Assembly (NCBI RefSeq): GCF_021049245.1
Contig: NZ_CP088021.1
Span: 1 to 64,000, forward strand
Direction of reading: 5' to 3'
From: Radiobacillus kanasensis
GTDB taxonomy: Bacteria; Bacillota; Bacilli; Bacillales; Amphibacillaceae
Length of the DNA stretch: 64,000 bases
The notes beneath the pieces are model-generated. The model did not search any database, was not told the DNA's origin, and was given only the letters and a program-made list of their open reading frames with translations. Each line of letters begins with the position of its first letter. The stretch's first letter is position 1. The position numbers were made by a program, and so were the translations under genes. Of the stretch, positions 45,577 to 54,157 are shown piece by piece.

Positions 45577-46188
45577 GTGTCAGAAAAACTTGATGTTTGG
45601 TCTGAGGATGGGGCTTTTATTAAAGTGGAGGACCGGGAAACGGTCCATTTAGAAGGGTTATGGCATCAAACCTTTCATTGTTGGATTGTTCGAAATGAAC
45701 TTGATCAACGAATGGTCCTTTTCCAGCTACGGCATCCGGAAAAGGATATTTCAGCAAACAAATTAGACATTAGTGCAGCGGGTCACTTAGAAGCAGGAGA
45801 AACTCCAGAGGATGGCGTCCGTGAACTGGAGGAGGAACTAGGTATTCACCTCGATTTCCATGACTTAATATCGGTGGGACTTATCAAAGAGACTATTGTA
45901 GAAAAGCCCTATGTGGATAGAGAGCGTTGCCATGTGTTCATTGGGCAATGTAATCAATCTACTTTGGAATATGCCGTGCAAGAAACAGAAGTTTCGGGGT
46001 TATTTGAAATACCAGCGAAGGATATGCTCGAGCTTTTGGAAGGGAAGCGAAAAACAGTAACGGGAGAAGGTTTTACCATACTGCACTCCACAAAGAGGCA
46101 AGAAACAAAAGACTTTATGATCGAGGACTTTGTTGCTCATCAGAAAAGCTATTATCAGGAAGTATTTCAGAGAATATTAGCTTTATAA
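45577..46188 (+). CDS. NUDIX hydrolase
   Basis: 203 residues. The Nudix box GHLEAGETPEDGVRELEEELGI (about 68-89) fits GX5EX7REUXEEXGU with all metal-binding glutamates. The N-terminal part (WHQTFHCWIV, QLRHPEKDISANKLDISAAGHL) resembles the isopentenyl-diphosphate-isomerase-like and YfcD-type Nudix proteins. Substrate unknown. Start codon GTG 45577 with AAGGGAAG upstream. It follows the histidine phosphatase gene. Confidence 0.85.
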   Translation: MSEKLDVWSEDGAFIKVEDRETVHLEGLWHQTFHCWIVRNELDQRMVLFQLRHPEKDISANKLDISAAGHLEAGETPEDGVRELEEELGIHLDFHDLISVGLIKETIVEKPYVDRERCHVFIGQCNQSTLEYAVQETEVSGLFEIPAKDMLELLEGKRKTVTGEGFTILHSTKRQETKDFMIEDFVAHQKSYYQEVFQRILAL

Positions 46189-46324
46189 AAGAAAAGAGGC
46201 CGGGATAAAACCGAAACTTTTCCCTGCAAAGAATAACGGTTATAGAACAAGAAGTTAAGAATGTTTAATGGTTATAGCCTCATTCGTATTTAATATAAAA
46301 ATGCGACGTAAGTGGTGAAGCTAT

Positions 46325-46455
46325 ATGCCGGCGCTCCGGCAGAATACTCCGCTTTCCGCGGGCACGGCCTCAGCTTCCTCGGAAGAACCCCACTTCCTGC
46401 GGGATCTTCGGCTCGCGCTGTTCCCGCAGGAGTCTCCGCATTCTGCCTACGCTGG
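46325..46455. repeat. Intact type I hairpin module with an unoccupied IS110 target
   Basis: The outer arms GGCAGAATACTCCG and CGCATTCTGCC enclose GCTTTCCGCGGGCACGGCC, paired GGAAG/CTTCC segments and TTCCCGCAGGAGTC. The last part (46421-46434) is the uninterrupted version of the site occupied by IS110 copy A in unit 2. Confidence 0.7.
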
Positions 46456-46809
46456 TAGGAACTTTCTACAAATGACAGTGGCTTTATCAATACTTAATAT
46501 GTCGTTATGACCTGAAGAACGACTCTTTGAACGTGCATTTAACTTGATTCACTTTTCTTAGTATTGATAAGTTCTTTTGTCTCATTCTTTTATCTTGATT
46601 TTACTTCATTTCAGTGATAAATCTCTTTTGAAAATTTTCATCTAGTTCATTTATTATGGTATGTTGATTGGAGTGGAGGGTAATCGACTCCTACCATGAA
46701 AATAAAGTTCTAATATATGGAAAAATGGCAATACTAAGGTAGACGCAGCTCATTCATTTTTTTGAGGAGAGCGCCATATTCTAAGATCTAATGAAGTTGG
46801 AGAATAATT

Positions 46810-48033
46810 TTAAGACACTTTTGGTTCCACAATTGTCACTGTGTAACCTAAACTCTCTAATCTTCGTAGTGAATGCCTAACAACGGATTGTTGTCTTTGT
46901 TTGTCGAAGTAATCTTCTCCTAAATCTACATACATTTCTTTTCGTGTTAAGAGATAATAGGAGATTCGTAATATCGCATGAGCTACAACGATTCCTGCAC
47001 GCTTTTTACCTTTACGTGAAGCTGTTCGCCGGTAAAGTGCACCAAGGTAGTTTTTGGATCCTCGAACAGAATGAGCTGCTTCAATCAGTGCTGATTTAAG
47101 ATACTTGTTTCCATTCAACGTTTTAGATGATTTACGTTTTCCAGCACTTTGGTTATTTCCAGGAACTAATCCAGCCCATGAACACATTTGAGGTGCAGTA
47201 GGAAATTGCTCCTTTATATTTGTACCAAGCTCTGCAAGCATTTGTTCCGCCATTTTTCTCCCAATACCAGGAATGGAATCTAAACGGTCTATATCTTCTT
47301 GAGAGTCTTCCATCCTTTTCGCTATCTCTTTATCTAGTTTATCGATTTGATCCGTCAGGAAATCGATATGATCTAGAATCGTTTTTATCATGAACCGTTG
47401 GTGTTCTTGAACATACCCTTGAAGTGCGAGTTTCAATTCATCCTTTTTCTTCTTCATTACTCCTCTCGCAAAGGTTGTTAACTCTTCGAGATCATCATTT
47501 CCTTCGGATATGGATCGAAGCATATCACGAGCAGAAACTCCCATAATGTCAGAAACAACAGAACCAAGTTTGATATTAGCTCCTTCTAACACTTTTTGAA
47601 TCCGATTATATTGTCTGGCACGCTCTTCAATAATACTTCGACGATAACGAACAAGTTCACGTAATTCTCGCTGGTTTCGATCAGGAATAAAACTAGCTTT
47701 AAGTAAACCGTGACGAAGTAATTTGGCTATCCATTCGGCATCTTTCACCTCCGTTTTACGCCCGGGGACAGCCTTAATGTGTTGAGCATTCACAACTAGA
47801 TATTCAATATCTTCTGCTTCTAGTAGATTGACAATAGGTTTCCAGTAGACACTTGTACTTTCCATTGCCACATGGGTACACTTATGTTTCTTCACCCAGT
47901 CCACCAACTCAATTAGATATATGGTTTTAGTTGAAAAAGTTTCAATCTCCTTTCCTTCTGTTGTAATGGCACAAGCGGTAATGGTATCCTTGTGGACATC
48001 CATACCACAAGCATTCTCAATGATTACATCCAT
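46810..48033 (-). CDS. IS110-family transposase, copy B (catalytic Asp95 changed to Glu)
   Basis: 407 residues, start at 48033 as for copy A. It differs from copy A in two residues: Asp95 is Glu (KTEVKDAEW; codon at 47749-47751) and one Lys near the C-terminus is Arg. Asp95 is the first Asp of the KTDxxDA pair in the DEDD active site, so this copy is probably weakened or inactive, though Glu can sometimes keep metal binding. The reading frame is intact, indicating recent origin. It could still be moved by copy A in trans. Confidence 0.92.
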   Translation of the reverse strand: MDVIIENACGMDVHKDTITACAITTEGKEIETFSTKTIYLIELVDWVKKHKCTHVAMESTSVYWKPIVNLLEAEDIEYLVVNAQHIKAVPGRKTEVKDAEWIAKLLRHGLLKASFIPDRNQRELRELVRYRRSIIEERARQYNRIQKVLEGANIKLGSVVSDIMGVSARDMLRSISEGNDDLEELTTFARGVMKKKKDELKLALQGYVQEHQRFMIKTILDHIDFLTDQIDKLDKEIAKRMEDSQEDIDRLDSIPGIGRKMAEQMLAELGTNIKEQFPTAPQMCSWAGLVPGNNQSAGKRKSSKTLNGNKYLKSALIEAAHSVRGSKNYLGALYRRTASRKGKKRAGIVVAHAILRISYYLLTRKEMYVDLGEDYFDKQRQQSVVRHSLRRLESLGYTVTIVEPKVS

Positions 48034-48081
48034 TGAAAACATCCTTTCTACGGCAAATAATAATGGAGGCTGGCGCAACAA

Positions 48082-48222
48082 CCAGAATAGGGTTAATCTA
48101 CCATGAGTGCTTCCCTTAAAGGGAGCAACAGTCTGTGATGCACCGTGGTCGAAGGAGTCAGACTGCGGGTAGGGCTCTCACGCACCAAGGAGTCTCGACC
48201 TTCCTCATCCAGCCGTAGCATC
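48082..48222 (-). ncRNA. Predicted IS110 bridge RNA, copy B
   Basis: Identical to the copy A RNA except for one base at 48121, which changes a G.U to a G-C pair in the hairpin of the second loop. The guide segments GACTCCT, CCCGCAG and TCATGGTAG (48098-48106 for the last) are unchanged. RNA ends are estimates. Confidence 0.78.
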
Positions 48223-48507
48223 AGTATAGCCACACAATAACTATTTTCATTCTCTGTGGTGTATAGCTGTTTTCGCGATACATGAATGACTGCGGGAAAA
48301 GCACGAGTTGAAGACCCCGCAAAAAAGCGAACTTTGCTTTTTGAGGAGGCTGAAACCGTGCCCGCGGAAAGCGATTACCCGCAACGGAAATCAGCATCGC
48401 ACACACACCGAGCAGTCACTAAACCGATGGTTTTGTAGTAACTTTTATTATTTCGTTACGTCGCATTTTATATATTTTCGCAATAATATTTTCAAAAGTA
48501 CCCCAAA

Positions 48508-48566
48508 AGAAAAATCCGAATTGATTCGAATTCTAAATAAGAATTTCGAACCAGTTCGGATTTTGA
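48508..48566 (-). terminator. Terminator of the marR-MFS operon
   Basis: AAAATCCGAA (48511-48520) and TTCGGATTTT (48555-48564) form the base of a long hairpin, with inner arms TTCGAATTCT and AGAATTTCGAA. Read from the minus strand it is followed by TTTTCTTTT. It closes the operon just beside the repeat unit. Confidence 0.8.
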
Positions 48567-48609
48567 TATGATTAAATCATCATTGTCACAGAAGCTTCCG
48601 CTTTTCTTT

Positions 48610-50118
48610 CTAATTTGTTGGAGATTCGGACTGTTGATAGCTTTTAGCTAGTGCAGCTTCTTTTTCTTCTTCATCAGCTGAACGAACCCTTTTCAAGTAA
48701 AAAGATAGGACAAAACCCAAGATGGCAAAGCCAGTTGCAACCATGAAGGAATCGTTAATCCCTTCAATAGTAGCATGCTGCACCGCATAAGCCATTTGCT
48801 GATCGTTTGGAACGCCGTTCGGTAAGAATTCACTCATATGATCCTCACGACGATTACTCATGACCGTAACGAGGAAGGCTGTTCCTATTGCTCCAGAAAC
48901 TTGACGAAGGGTATTCGCCATCGCTGTTCCATGGGAATATAAACGCATTGGCAATTGGTTTAAGCCTGCCGTCATAATTGGCATCATGATCATGGAAATC
49001 CCGACCATACGTGCACTATAAATGAACATCATATACCCATAGGTCGTTGAGTCAGATAGATCGGTTAAGCCAAACGTTGTTAGGGCAGTAATAAACAACC
49101 CGACTAAAGCGAGAGGTCTTGCCCCGATTTTATCAAATAGTTTCCCTGTAATAGGAGACATAACTGCAGAGATTAATGCTCCAGGTAGAAGTAATAAACC
49201 AGATTCTAGCGGTGTAAAACCGCGAATCAGCTGCAAGTATAATGGAATTAAAATCATGGCTGCAAACATGGCCATGGTTACAACGACATTGATGACGGTC
49301 GATAAAGTAAACATACTATATTTGAAGACGCGGAATTCTAACATCGGTCTTTCCATCCGAAGCTGTCTGGTTACAAAGAATATCATAGCAACCGCCCCAA
49401 TAATTAGGGTTGCAACCACTTGTTCATCCCCCCAGCCTTCGTTACCTGCTCTACTGAAGGCGTAAAGTAGCCCGCCAAAGGCAAAGGTTGAAAGGATAAT
49501 GGAAAAAATGTCGATCTTCGGATTAGAAAGCTTGGTTACGTTTCTTAATAAGAAAAAGGCTAAAAGGACATCTAAGATAGCAATCGGTAAAATGATGAAA
49601 AACAATAAACGCCAAGAGTAATTTTCTACAATCCACCCAGATAATGTTGGTCCGATGGCTGGTGCGAACATCATCGCTAGACCAATTAAGCCCATTGCTG
49701 CTCCTCGGTTTTCAATAGGGAATAGACTTAAAATAACATTGGTTAATAGCGGCATCATAATCCCTGCCCCTGCCGCTTGAACAACTCTTCCCATTAAGAT
49801 AAGAGAAAAGGTTGGAGACACCCCACAAATTAAGGTACCAATCGCGAAAAGGGTCATCGCCGTTAAAAATAGTTGTCTCGTACTAAATTTCTCCATCAAA
49901 AAAGCAGTGATTGGAATGGCAATCCCGTTCACAAGCATAAAAATGGTCGTTAACCATTGGGCCGTATTTTCCGTTATATCTAAATCTACCATCATGACTG
50001 GTAATGCAATATTCATTAACGTTTGGTTCAAAATAGCGACAAATGCCCCAAGAACCATAACGAATATAATCGGCCCCTTGTTTACCTGAGAGGCTTCAAT
50101 ATACGTACTTCTATCCAT
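48610..50118 (-). CDS. MFS drug-efflux transporter, DHA2 (EmrB/QacA) family
   Basis: 502 residues with about 14 membrane segments. MNIALPVMMVDLDITENTAQWLTTIFML and GRVVQAAGAGIMMPLLTNV are the usual motifs A/C of the DHA2 group, and the C-terminal tail is charged. Such proteins expel drugs or antibiotics in exchange for protons. Closest in type to LmrB/MdrP-like pumps; the substrate is unknown. I place the start at 50118, eight bases inside marR, with GGAGATGA before it. It is cotranscribed with the marR gene. Confidence 0.88.
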   Translation of the reverse strand: MDRSTYIEASQVNKGPIIFVMVLGAFVAILNQTLMNIALPVMMVDLDITENTAQWLTTIFMLVNGIAIPITAFLMEKFSTRQLFLTAMTLFAIGTLICGVSPTFSLILMGRVVQAAGAGIMMPLLTNVILSLFPIENRGAAMGLIGLAMMFAPAIGPTLSGWIVENYSWRLLFFIILPIAILDVLLAFFLLRNVTKLSNPKIDIFSIILSTFAFGGLLYAFSRAGNEGWGDEQVVATLIIGAVAMIFFVTRQLRMERPMLEFRVFKYSMFTLSTVINVVVTMAMFAAMILIPLYLQLIRGFTPLESGLLLLPGALISAVMSPITGKLFDKIGARPLALVGLFITALTTFGLTDLSDSTTYGYMMFIYSARMVGISMIMMPIMTAGLNQLPMRLYSHGTAMANTLRQVSGAIGTAFLVTVMSNRREDHMSEFLPNGVPNDQQMAYAVQHATIEGINDSFMVATGFAILGFVLSFYLKRVRSADEEEKEAALAKSYQQSESPTN

Positions 50119-50560
50119 TTTGTTCATCTCCATCTGTCTTGATATTCTTGATGATTTTTTCATGTAAAGAAAGGAGTAATTCTACTTCGTGATCATCTAA
50201 AGCATGAAGGCCAGACAATCTTTCCATATATTCTTTATAGGCCTCGACCTTTTGCAACACACCATCTTCGGTTAAGCGCATGACAAGTGCGCGGCGATCC
50301 TGCATCGATCGGTTTCTCTCGATATAACCTGCCTTGACAAGGCGCTCCACTGTTTCACTGACAGTACTTTTACTTGTTGCGACTTTATTCGCTAACTCGA
50401 TCAAACCTATATCCGGACTTTCATGAAGTATCCTTAATATTTGTAACTGTAGCGTAGTTACTCCTAAATCCTTCGCATTGCTTCTGACGTGTATGAGGAA
50501 GTTTCGATTTACCGCTCGAAACGATTGTATAATGCGATTAATTTTTTCATTTTTATCCAT
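50111..50560 (-). CDS. MarR-family transcriptional regulator
   Basis: 149 residues with a winged helix-turn-helix (TTLQLQILRILHESPDIGLIELANKVATSKSTVSETVERLVKAGYIERNRSMQDRRALVMRLTEDG). The DRR wing motif is present. Proteins of this type repress their own operon and release DNA when bound by a drug. The start at 50560 follows AAAGGGG; 16 extra in-frame residues lie over the promoter region. The palindrome 24-45 bases upstream of the start is the likely operator. Confidence 0.9.
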   Translation of the reverse strand: MDKNEKINRIIQSFRAVNRNFLIHVRSNAKDLGVTTLQLQILRILHESPDIGLIELANKVATSKSTVSETVERLVKAGYIERNRSMQDRRALVMRLTEDGVLQKVEAYKEYMERLSGLHALDDHEVELLLSLHEKIIKNIKTDGDEQNG

Positions 50561-50583
50561 TAGAAAGACCCCTTTAACATAAA

Positions 50584-50646
50584 AATAGTTCCTGTACGAA
50601 CTATTCACCGCAAGAACTATTATAGTCCTTCATAATAAGAAATCAA
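50584..50646 (-). promoter_or_regulatory. marR-MFS promoter and MarR operator
   Basis: On the minus strand TTGATT (50641-50646) and TATAAT (50619-50624) are spaced by 16 bases. The perfect palindrome AATAGTTC-N6-GAACTATT lies at 50584-50605 and a further GAACTATT half-site at 50614-50621 overlaps the -10. Binding here would block transcription, fitting autoregulation by the MarR protein. Confidence 0.75.
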
Positions 50647-50750
50647 GAGCATAAATCAAAAAAATAATATGTAAGCGAAACCAATTTTTTATCCCTTCCG
50701 ACAAGGGATCATTTAAATAATGTTGAAACAGGCTTGGACACCTAGAAAGA

Positions 50751-50816
50751 CGTCGAACATTTTGTCACGACACATCTGTTGTTTTGACAAAAAATTGAGA
50801 AAGGGTGTGCTTTAAT
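50751..50816 (+). promoter_or_regulatory. spoIIE promoter with 21-bp spacer and Spo0A boxes
   Basis: TTGACA (50784-50789) and TTTAAT (50811-50816) are 21 bases apart, an unusually long spacer that is also found at the Spo0A-activated spoIIE promoter of B. subtilis. A Spo0A-box-like CGTCGAA (50751-50757) and GTCACGACA (about 50764-50772) lie upstream. Confidence 0.65.
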
Positions 50817-50842
50817 AGACGGAAGAGAAGGAGTGGTGTGTA

Positions 50843-53293
50843 ATGATGGATTCAGTAACGGGTAACGAATCCAAATCCATGTTGGTGGATAAGAAGAGGA
50901 TAGAATCTTGGAGAAGAAAGCTTTCGGATAAAACGAAATTGTTTTTCTTAGAGAAGGGGTGGCTTTTGTTTCTCGTCGGATTCTTACTTGGACGAGCGAT
51001 TGTATTGTCATCGGTATCCCCATTTGCTCTTTCGTTTTTAGCATCCGTTTGGTTTATGAGAAAGGACAAGTCCTTTAAGGTTATGCTGGCCACCGTTATT
51101 GGTGCATTAACGCTTAGTTGGCAGCATGGTGTATTTGTCGTGATTGCATCATTTGTATTCATATTCTTTGCTTCCTTATGTAAGACAATGGATCATCAGC
51201 AAAGAATTTTACCAATTATCGTGTTTTTTGCTAGTGGATTACCACGCATCCTAACGCTTTCCTTTACGAGCCAGCTATCCACGTATGAATGGATGCTAGC
51301 AGCAGTAGAAGGAGTGTTGAGTGCGGTCTTAGTTCTTATTTTTATGCAAAGCATTCCATTATTATCACCAAAACGTTATAAACCGTCATTAAAAAATGAA
51401 GAAATCGTTTGTATGATTATATTGTTAGCTTCCGTCCTTACGGGGACGATTGGTTGGGAAATCCAAGGTGCCTCCATGGAACAAATTTTTTCCCGCTATC
51501 TCGTACTATGGCTATCTTACGTAGGTGGAGCAGCCATCGGGTCAACGGTGGGAGTAGTAGCCGGATTAATTCTAAGTTTAGCCAATGTGGCTAGCCTTTA
51601 CCAAATGAGCTTACTAGCGTTTTCCGGATTGTTAGGGGGACTCCTTAAGGATGGGAAAAAGATAGGAGTAAGTCTTGGACTATTTGTTGGAACACTCCTT
51701 GTAGGGATATACGGAAATGGGGTAGACACGATTCTGTCCTCTCTACTGGAGACGTTATGTGCAGTGCTGTTGTTCTTCTGTACGCCTGAGAGCTGGATTA
51801 AAAAAATATCCAGATACATACCAGGTACGCTCGAACATTCCAAGGAGCAAGAACAATATTTACAAAAGGTTCGCGATGTAACTGCGAGTAGAGTAGAACA
51901 GTTCTCCAATGTGTTCCAGGCGTTATCCAAAAGCTTCAATCACGAACAAAAAGCAGCGATGGAAGAAGAGCAAACAAAAGATATAGACTTCTTTTTGAGT
52001 AATGTTACCGAGAAGACGTGTCAATCTTGTTTTAAAAAGGAAGTGTGCTGGGCACAAAAATTTGATAAAACCTATGATTTAATGGCAGAAATGAAGGATG
52101 AATTGGAAACTGGAAATCAGCCAAACAAGGTTTTACAATCCAACTTTGATAATCATTGTGTAAAATCCAAGCGAGTTGTCGAAACGATGAAGCATGAGCT
52201 ATCGTTTTACGAAGCGAACAAAAAGTTGAAAAAACAAGTGACAGAAAGCCGTCAGTTCGTAGCAGATCAACTTCTAGGAGTTTCTGAAGTCATGGGAGAT
52301 TTCGCGAAAGAAATTGTGAAAGAAAGAGAAAACCATGAACAGCAGGAAGTGGAGATTGTTGCCGGGTTAAACCATATGGGCATTGAAATAGAAAAGCTAG
52401 ATATTTATAGCCTGGAAAAAGGCAATATTGATATTGAAATGAATTTATCCTTTTACAACTACCATGGGGAAGGACCGAAACTTATTGCACCGATGCTTTC
52501 CGATATTTTAAAAGAAGCCGTCGTTGTGAAAGAAGAAGAAGTTTCTCCATTTCCAAACGGCTATTGTTATTTATCGTTTGGTTCTGCGAGAAAATATGTG
52601 ATTGAAACAGGAGCAGCTCATGCAGCCAAAGGAGGCGGACTCGTCTCTGGTGACAGCTTCTCTACGATAGAACTAGGTGCTGGAAAATACGCGATGGCCA
52701 TCAGTGATGGAATGGGTAATGGAGAAAGGGCACATGAGGAAAGTGTCGAAACACTAAGACTTCTCCAACAAATATTGCATTCTGGAATCCAAGAACAAGT
52801 AGCCATTAAATCAATCAATTCTATTTTGTCGTTGAGAACGAGTGATGAAATATTTTCGACGCTTGATTTAGCGGTAATGGATTTGCATAATGCAGCCGTT
52901 CGTTTTCTCAAAATAGGTTCTACCCCTAGCTTTATTAAACGAGGAAAACAAATTCAAACGATCGAAGCAAGCAATTTACCAATTGGAATCATTCAAGACT
53001 TTGATGTAGAAGTTGTTAGTGATCAGCTTAAGGCCGGAGACTTATTAATCATGATGAGTGACGGTATTTTTGAGGCACCGAAGCATATCGAAAATGTAGA
53101 TGTTTGGTTAAAACGGATTATTAAGGAAATCCAAACGGATGAACCACAGGAAATTGCAGACATTATATTAGAAGAAGTCATCCGGAATACCTCTGGAGAA
53201 ATAGATGATGATATGACGGTATTAGTTTCCAGAATTGATAAAAACAATCCGAAGTGGGCACCAATTCCAACTTACACAGAAAAGGCGCTGTAG
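50843..53293 (+). CDS. spoIIE: Stage II sporulation protein E (membrane phosphatase)
   Basis: 816 residues. The N-terminal third has about ten membrane segments (about 50-330). The central part binds FtsZ in the family, and the PP2C phosphatase domain (about 590-800) has SGDSFSTIELGAGKYAMAISDGMGNG and LLIMMSDGIFEA with metal Asp residues. SpoIIE helps place the polar septum and dephosphorylates SpoIIAA-P, activating sigma-F in the forespore. Length equals B. subtilis (827) within a few residues. ATG 50843 follows GAAGGAGTGG; a second ATG follows at once. Confidence 0.96.
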   Translation: MMDSVTGNESKSMLVDKKRIESWRRKLSDKTKLFFLEKGWLLFLVGFLLGRAIVLSSVSPFALSFLASVWFMRKDKSFKVMLATVIGALTLSWQHGVFVVIASFVFIFFASLCKTMDHQQRILPIIVFFASGLPRILTLSFTSQLSTYEWMLAAVEGVLSAVLVLIFMQSIPLLSPKRYKPSLKNEEIVCMIILLASVLTGTIGWEIQGASMEQIFSRYLVLWLSYVGGAAIGSTVGVVAGLILSLANVASLYQMSLLAFSGLLGGLLKDGKKIGVSLGLFVGTLLVGIYGNGVDTILSSLLETLCAVLLFFCTPESWIKKISRYIPGTLEHSKEQEQYLQKVRDVTASRVEQFSNVFQALSKSFNHEQKAAMEEEQTKDIDFFLSNVTEKTCQSCFKKEVCWAQKFDKTYDLMAEMKDELETGNQPNKVLQSNFDNHCVKSKRVVETMKHELSFYEANKKLKKQVTESRQFVADQLLGVSEVMGDFAKEIVKERENHEQQEVEIVAGLNHMGIEIEKLDIYSLEKGNIDIEMNLSFYNYHGEGPKLIAPMLSDILKEAVVVKEEEVSPFPNGYCYLSFGSARKYVIETGAAHAAKGGGLVSGDSFSTIELGAGKYAMAISDGMGNGERAHEESVETLRLLQQILHSGIQEQVAIKSINSILSLRTSDEIFSTLDLAVMDLHNAAVRFLKIGSTPSFIKRGKQIQTIEASNLPIGIIQDFDVEVVSDQLKAGDLLIMMSDGIFEAPKHIENVDVWLKRIIKEIQTDEPQEIADIILEEVIRNTSGEIDDDMTVLVSRIDKNNPKWAPIPTYTEKAL

Positions 53294-53419
53294 GATTTTA
53301 TATTTTGATAGATGAATAGGTATATTTCTCCTCTTACTGGGTGACACTGAGGGTAAGCAAACTCTTTCTGTTTGGGAATCTAGCAAAGGAAAGGGCAGTA
53401 AAAAGAGGAGGAATTATCT

Positions 53420-54157
53420 ATGAAAAAAGGTACGTTGAAGCAAATTCTATTAATTACGGACGGGTGCTCCAATAAGGGAGAAGATCCATCAGCAGTAGCG
53501 GCATTGGCTTTTCAACAAGGGATTACAGTAAATGTTATTGGAATCATGGAGGATCAGTCGGAGGATCCAGCTGGACTTCAAGAAGTAGAAGAGATTGCTT
53601 TATCTGGTGGAGGTGTGAGCCAGATCGTGTATAAGCAGGCACTCTCTCAAACTGTACAAACCGTAACGAAGCAAGCGATGACGCAAACGCTGCAAGGAGT
53701 CGTCAATCAGGAGCTGAAGCAGATATTAGGTCCTGATCAAAGTCTAGAGGAGTTACCTCCAGAGCAACGCGGGGAAGTGATGGAGGTGGTAGAAGATCTA
53801 GGAGAAACGTGTGATCTAGAAGTATTAGTGCTCGTTGATACAAGTGCTAGTATGGGAAATAAGATTCATACCGTTCAGGAAGCATTAATTGATTTGTCTG
53901 TTAGTTTAAATGCACGTATTGGAAGAAACCGATTTGCGATATATGCGTTTCCGGGTAAACGAAAAGATATTAACAAGGTTCTAGATTGGTCGCCAAAACT
54001 AGAATCCATCTCTTCTGTTTTTCCGAAGCTTACCAGTGGTGGGATTACACCAACAGGTCCAGCGTTGAAGGAAGCCATGTATCAATTCGGTAAAAAAAGC
54101 TTAAAAAGGAGCTTCATGAGGGAAGATGAACCAGGCATCGAAGAAGCAGGGTATTAA
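53420..54157 (+). CDS. yabS: VWA-domain protein YabS
   Basis: 245 residues. A von Willebrand A-like domain with the MIDAS motif DTSASMG (about 139-145) follows an N-terminal part that also resembles a partial VWA fold (ILLITDGCSNKGEDP). Function unknown; B. subtilis yabS precedes yabT and is expressed in sporulation. It ends 32 bases inside yabT. Confidence 0.85.
   Translation: MKKGTLKQILLITDGCSNKGEDPSAVAALAFQQGITVNVIGIMEDQSEDPAGLQEVEEIALSGGGVSQIVYKQALSQTVQTVTKQAMTQTLQGVVNQELKQILGPDQSLEELPPEQRGEVMEVVEDLGETCDLEVLVLVDTSASMGNKIHTVQEALIDLSVSLNARIGRNRFAIYAFPGKRKDINKVLDWSPKLESISSVFPKLTSGGITPTGPALKEAMYQFGKKSLKRSFMREDEPGIEEAGY

Larger units (their letters stand above)
46693..48289 (-). mobile_element. 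IS110-family insertion sequence, copy B (1597 bp)
   Basis: Same length and ends as copy A, on the opposite strand. Only a handful of differences were seen over 1597 bases, so the two are recent duplicates. The flanking core is CT on the plus strand at 46691-46692 and 48290-48291 (AG on the element's sense strand). The disrupted sequence is module II of unit 3, and the insertion falls at the same place relative to GACTC-CT-GCGGG as in copy A. Confidence 0.92.
46290..48476. repeat. Composite TIR repeat (unit 3) split by an IS110 element
   Basis: The left end ATGCGACGTAA (46301-46311) with AT-rich flank and the right end GTTACGTCGCATTTTATAT (48455-48473) match units 1 and 2. Without the IS110 and one core dinucleotide it measures about 588 bp, the same as unit 1. 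Module I (46325-46455) is intact. The spacer 46456-46657 is AT-rich and empty. Module II (46658-46692 plus 48290-48395) is interrupted by the insertion. Confidence 0.75.

Noticed and set aside
48082..48609. Additional passenger gene carried by IS110 copy B
   Set aside because: The sequence outside 46693-48289 is host repeat and a terminator; the element carries only its transposase and the predicted RNA.
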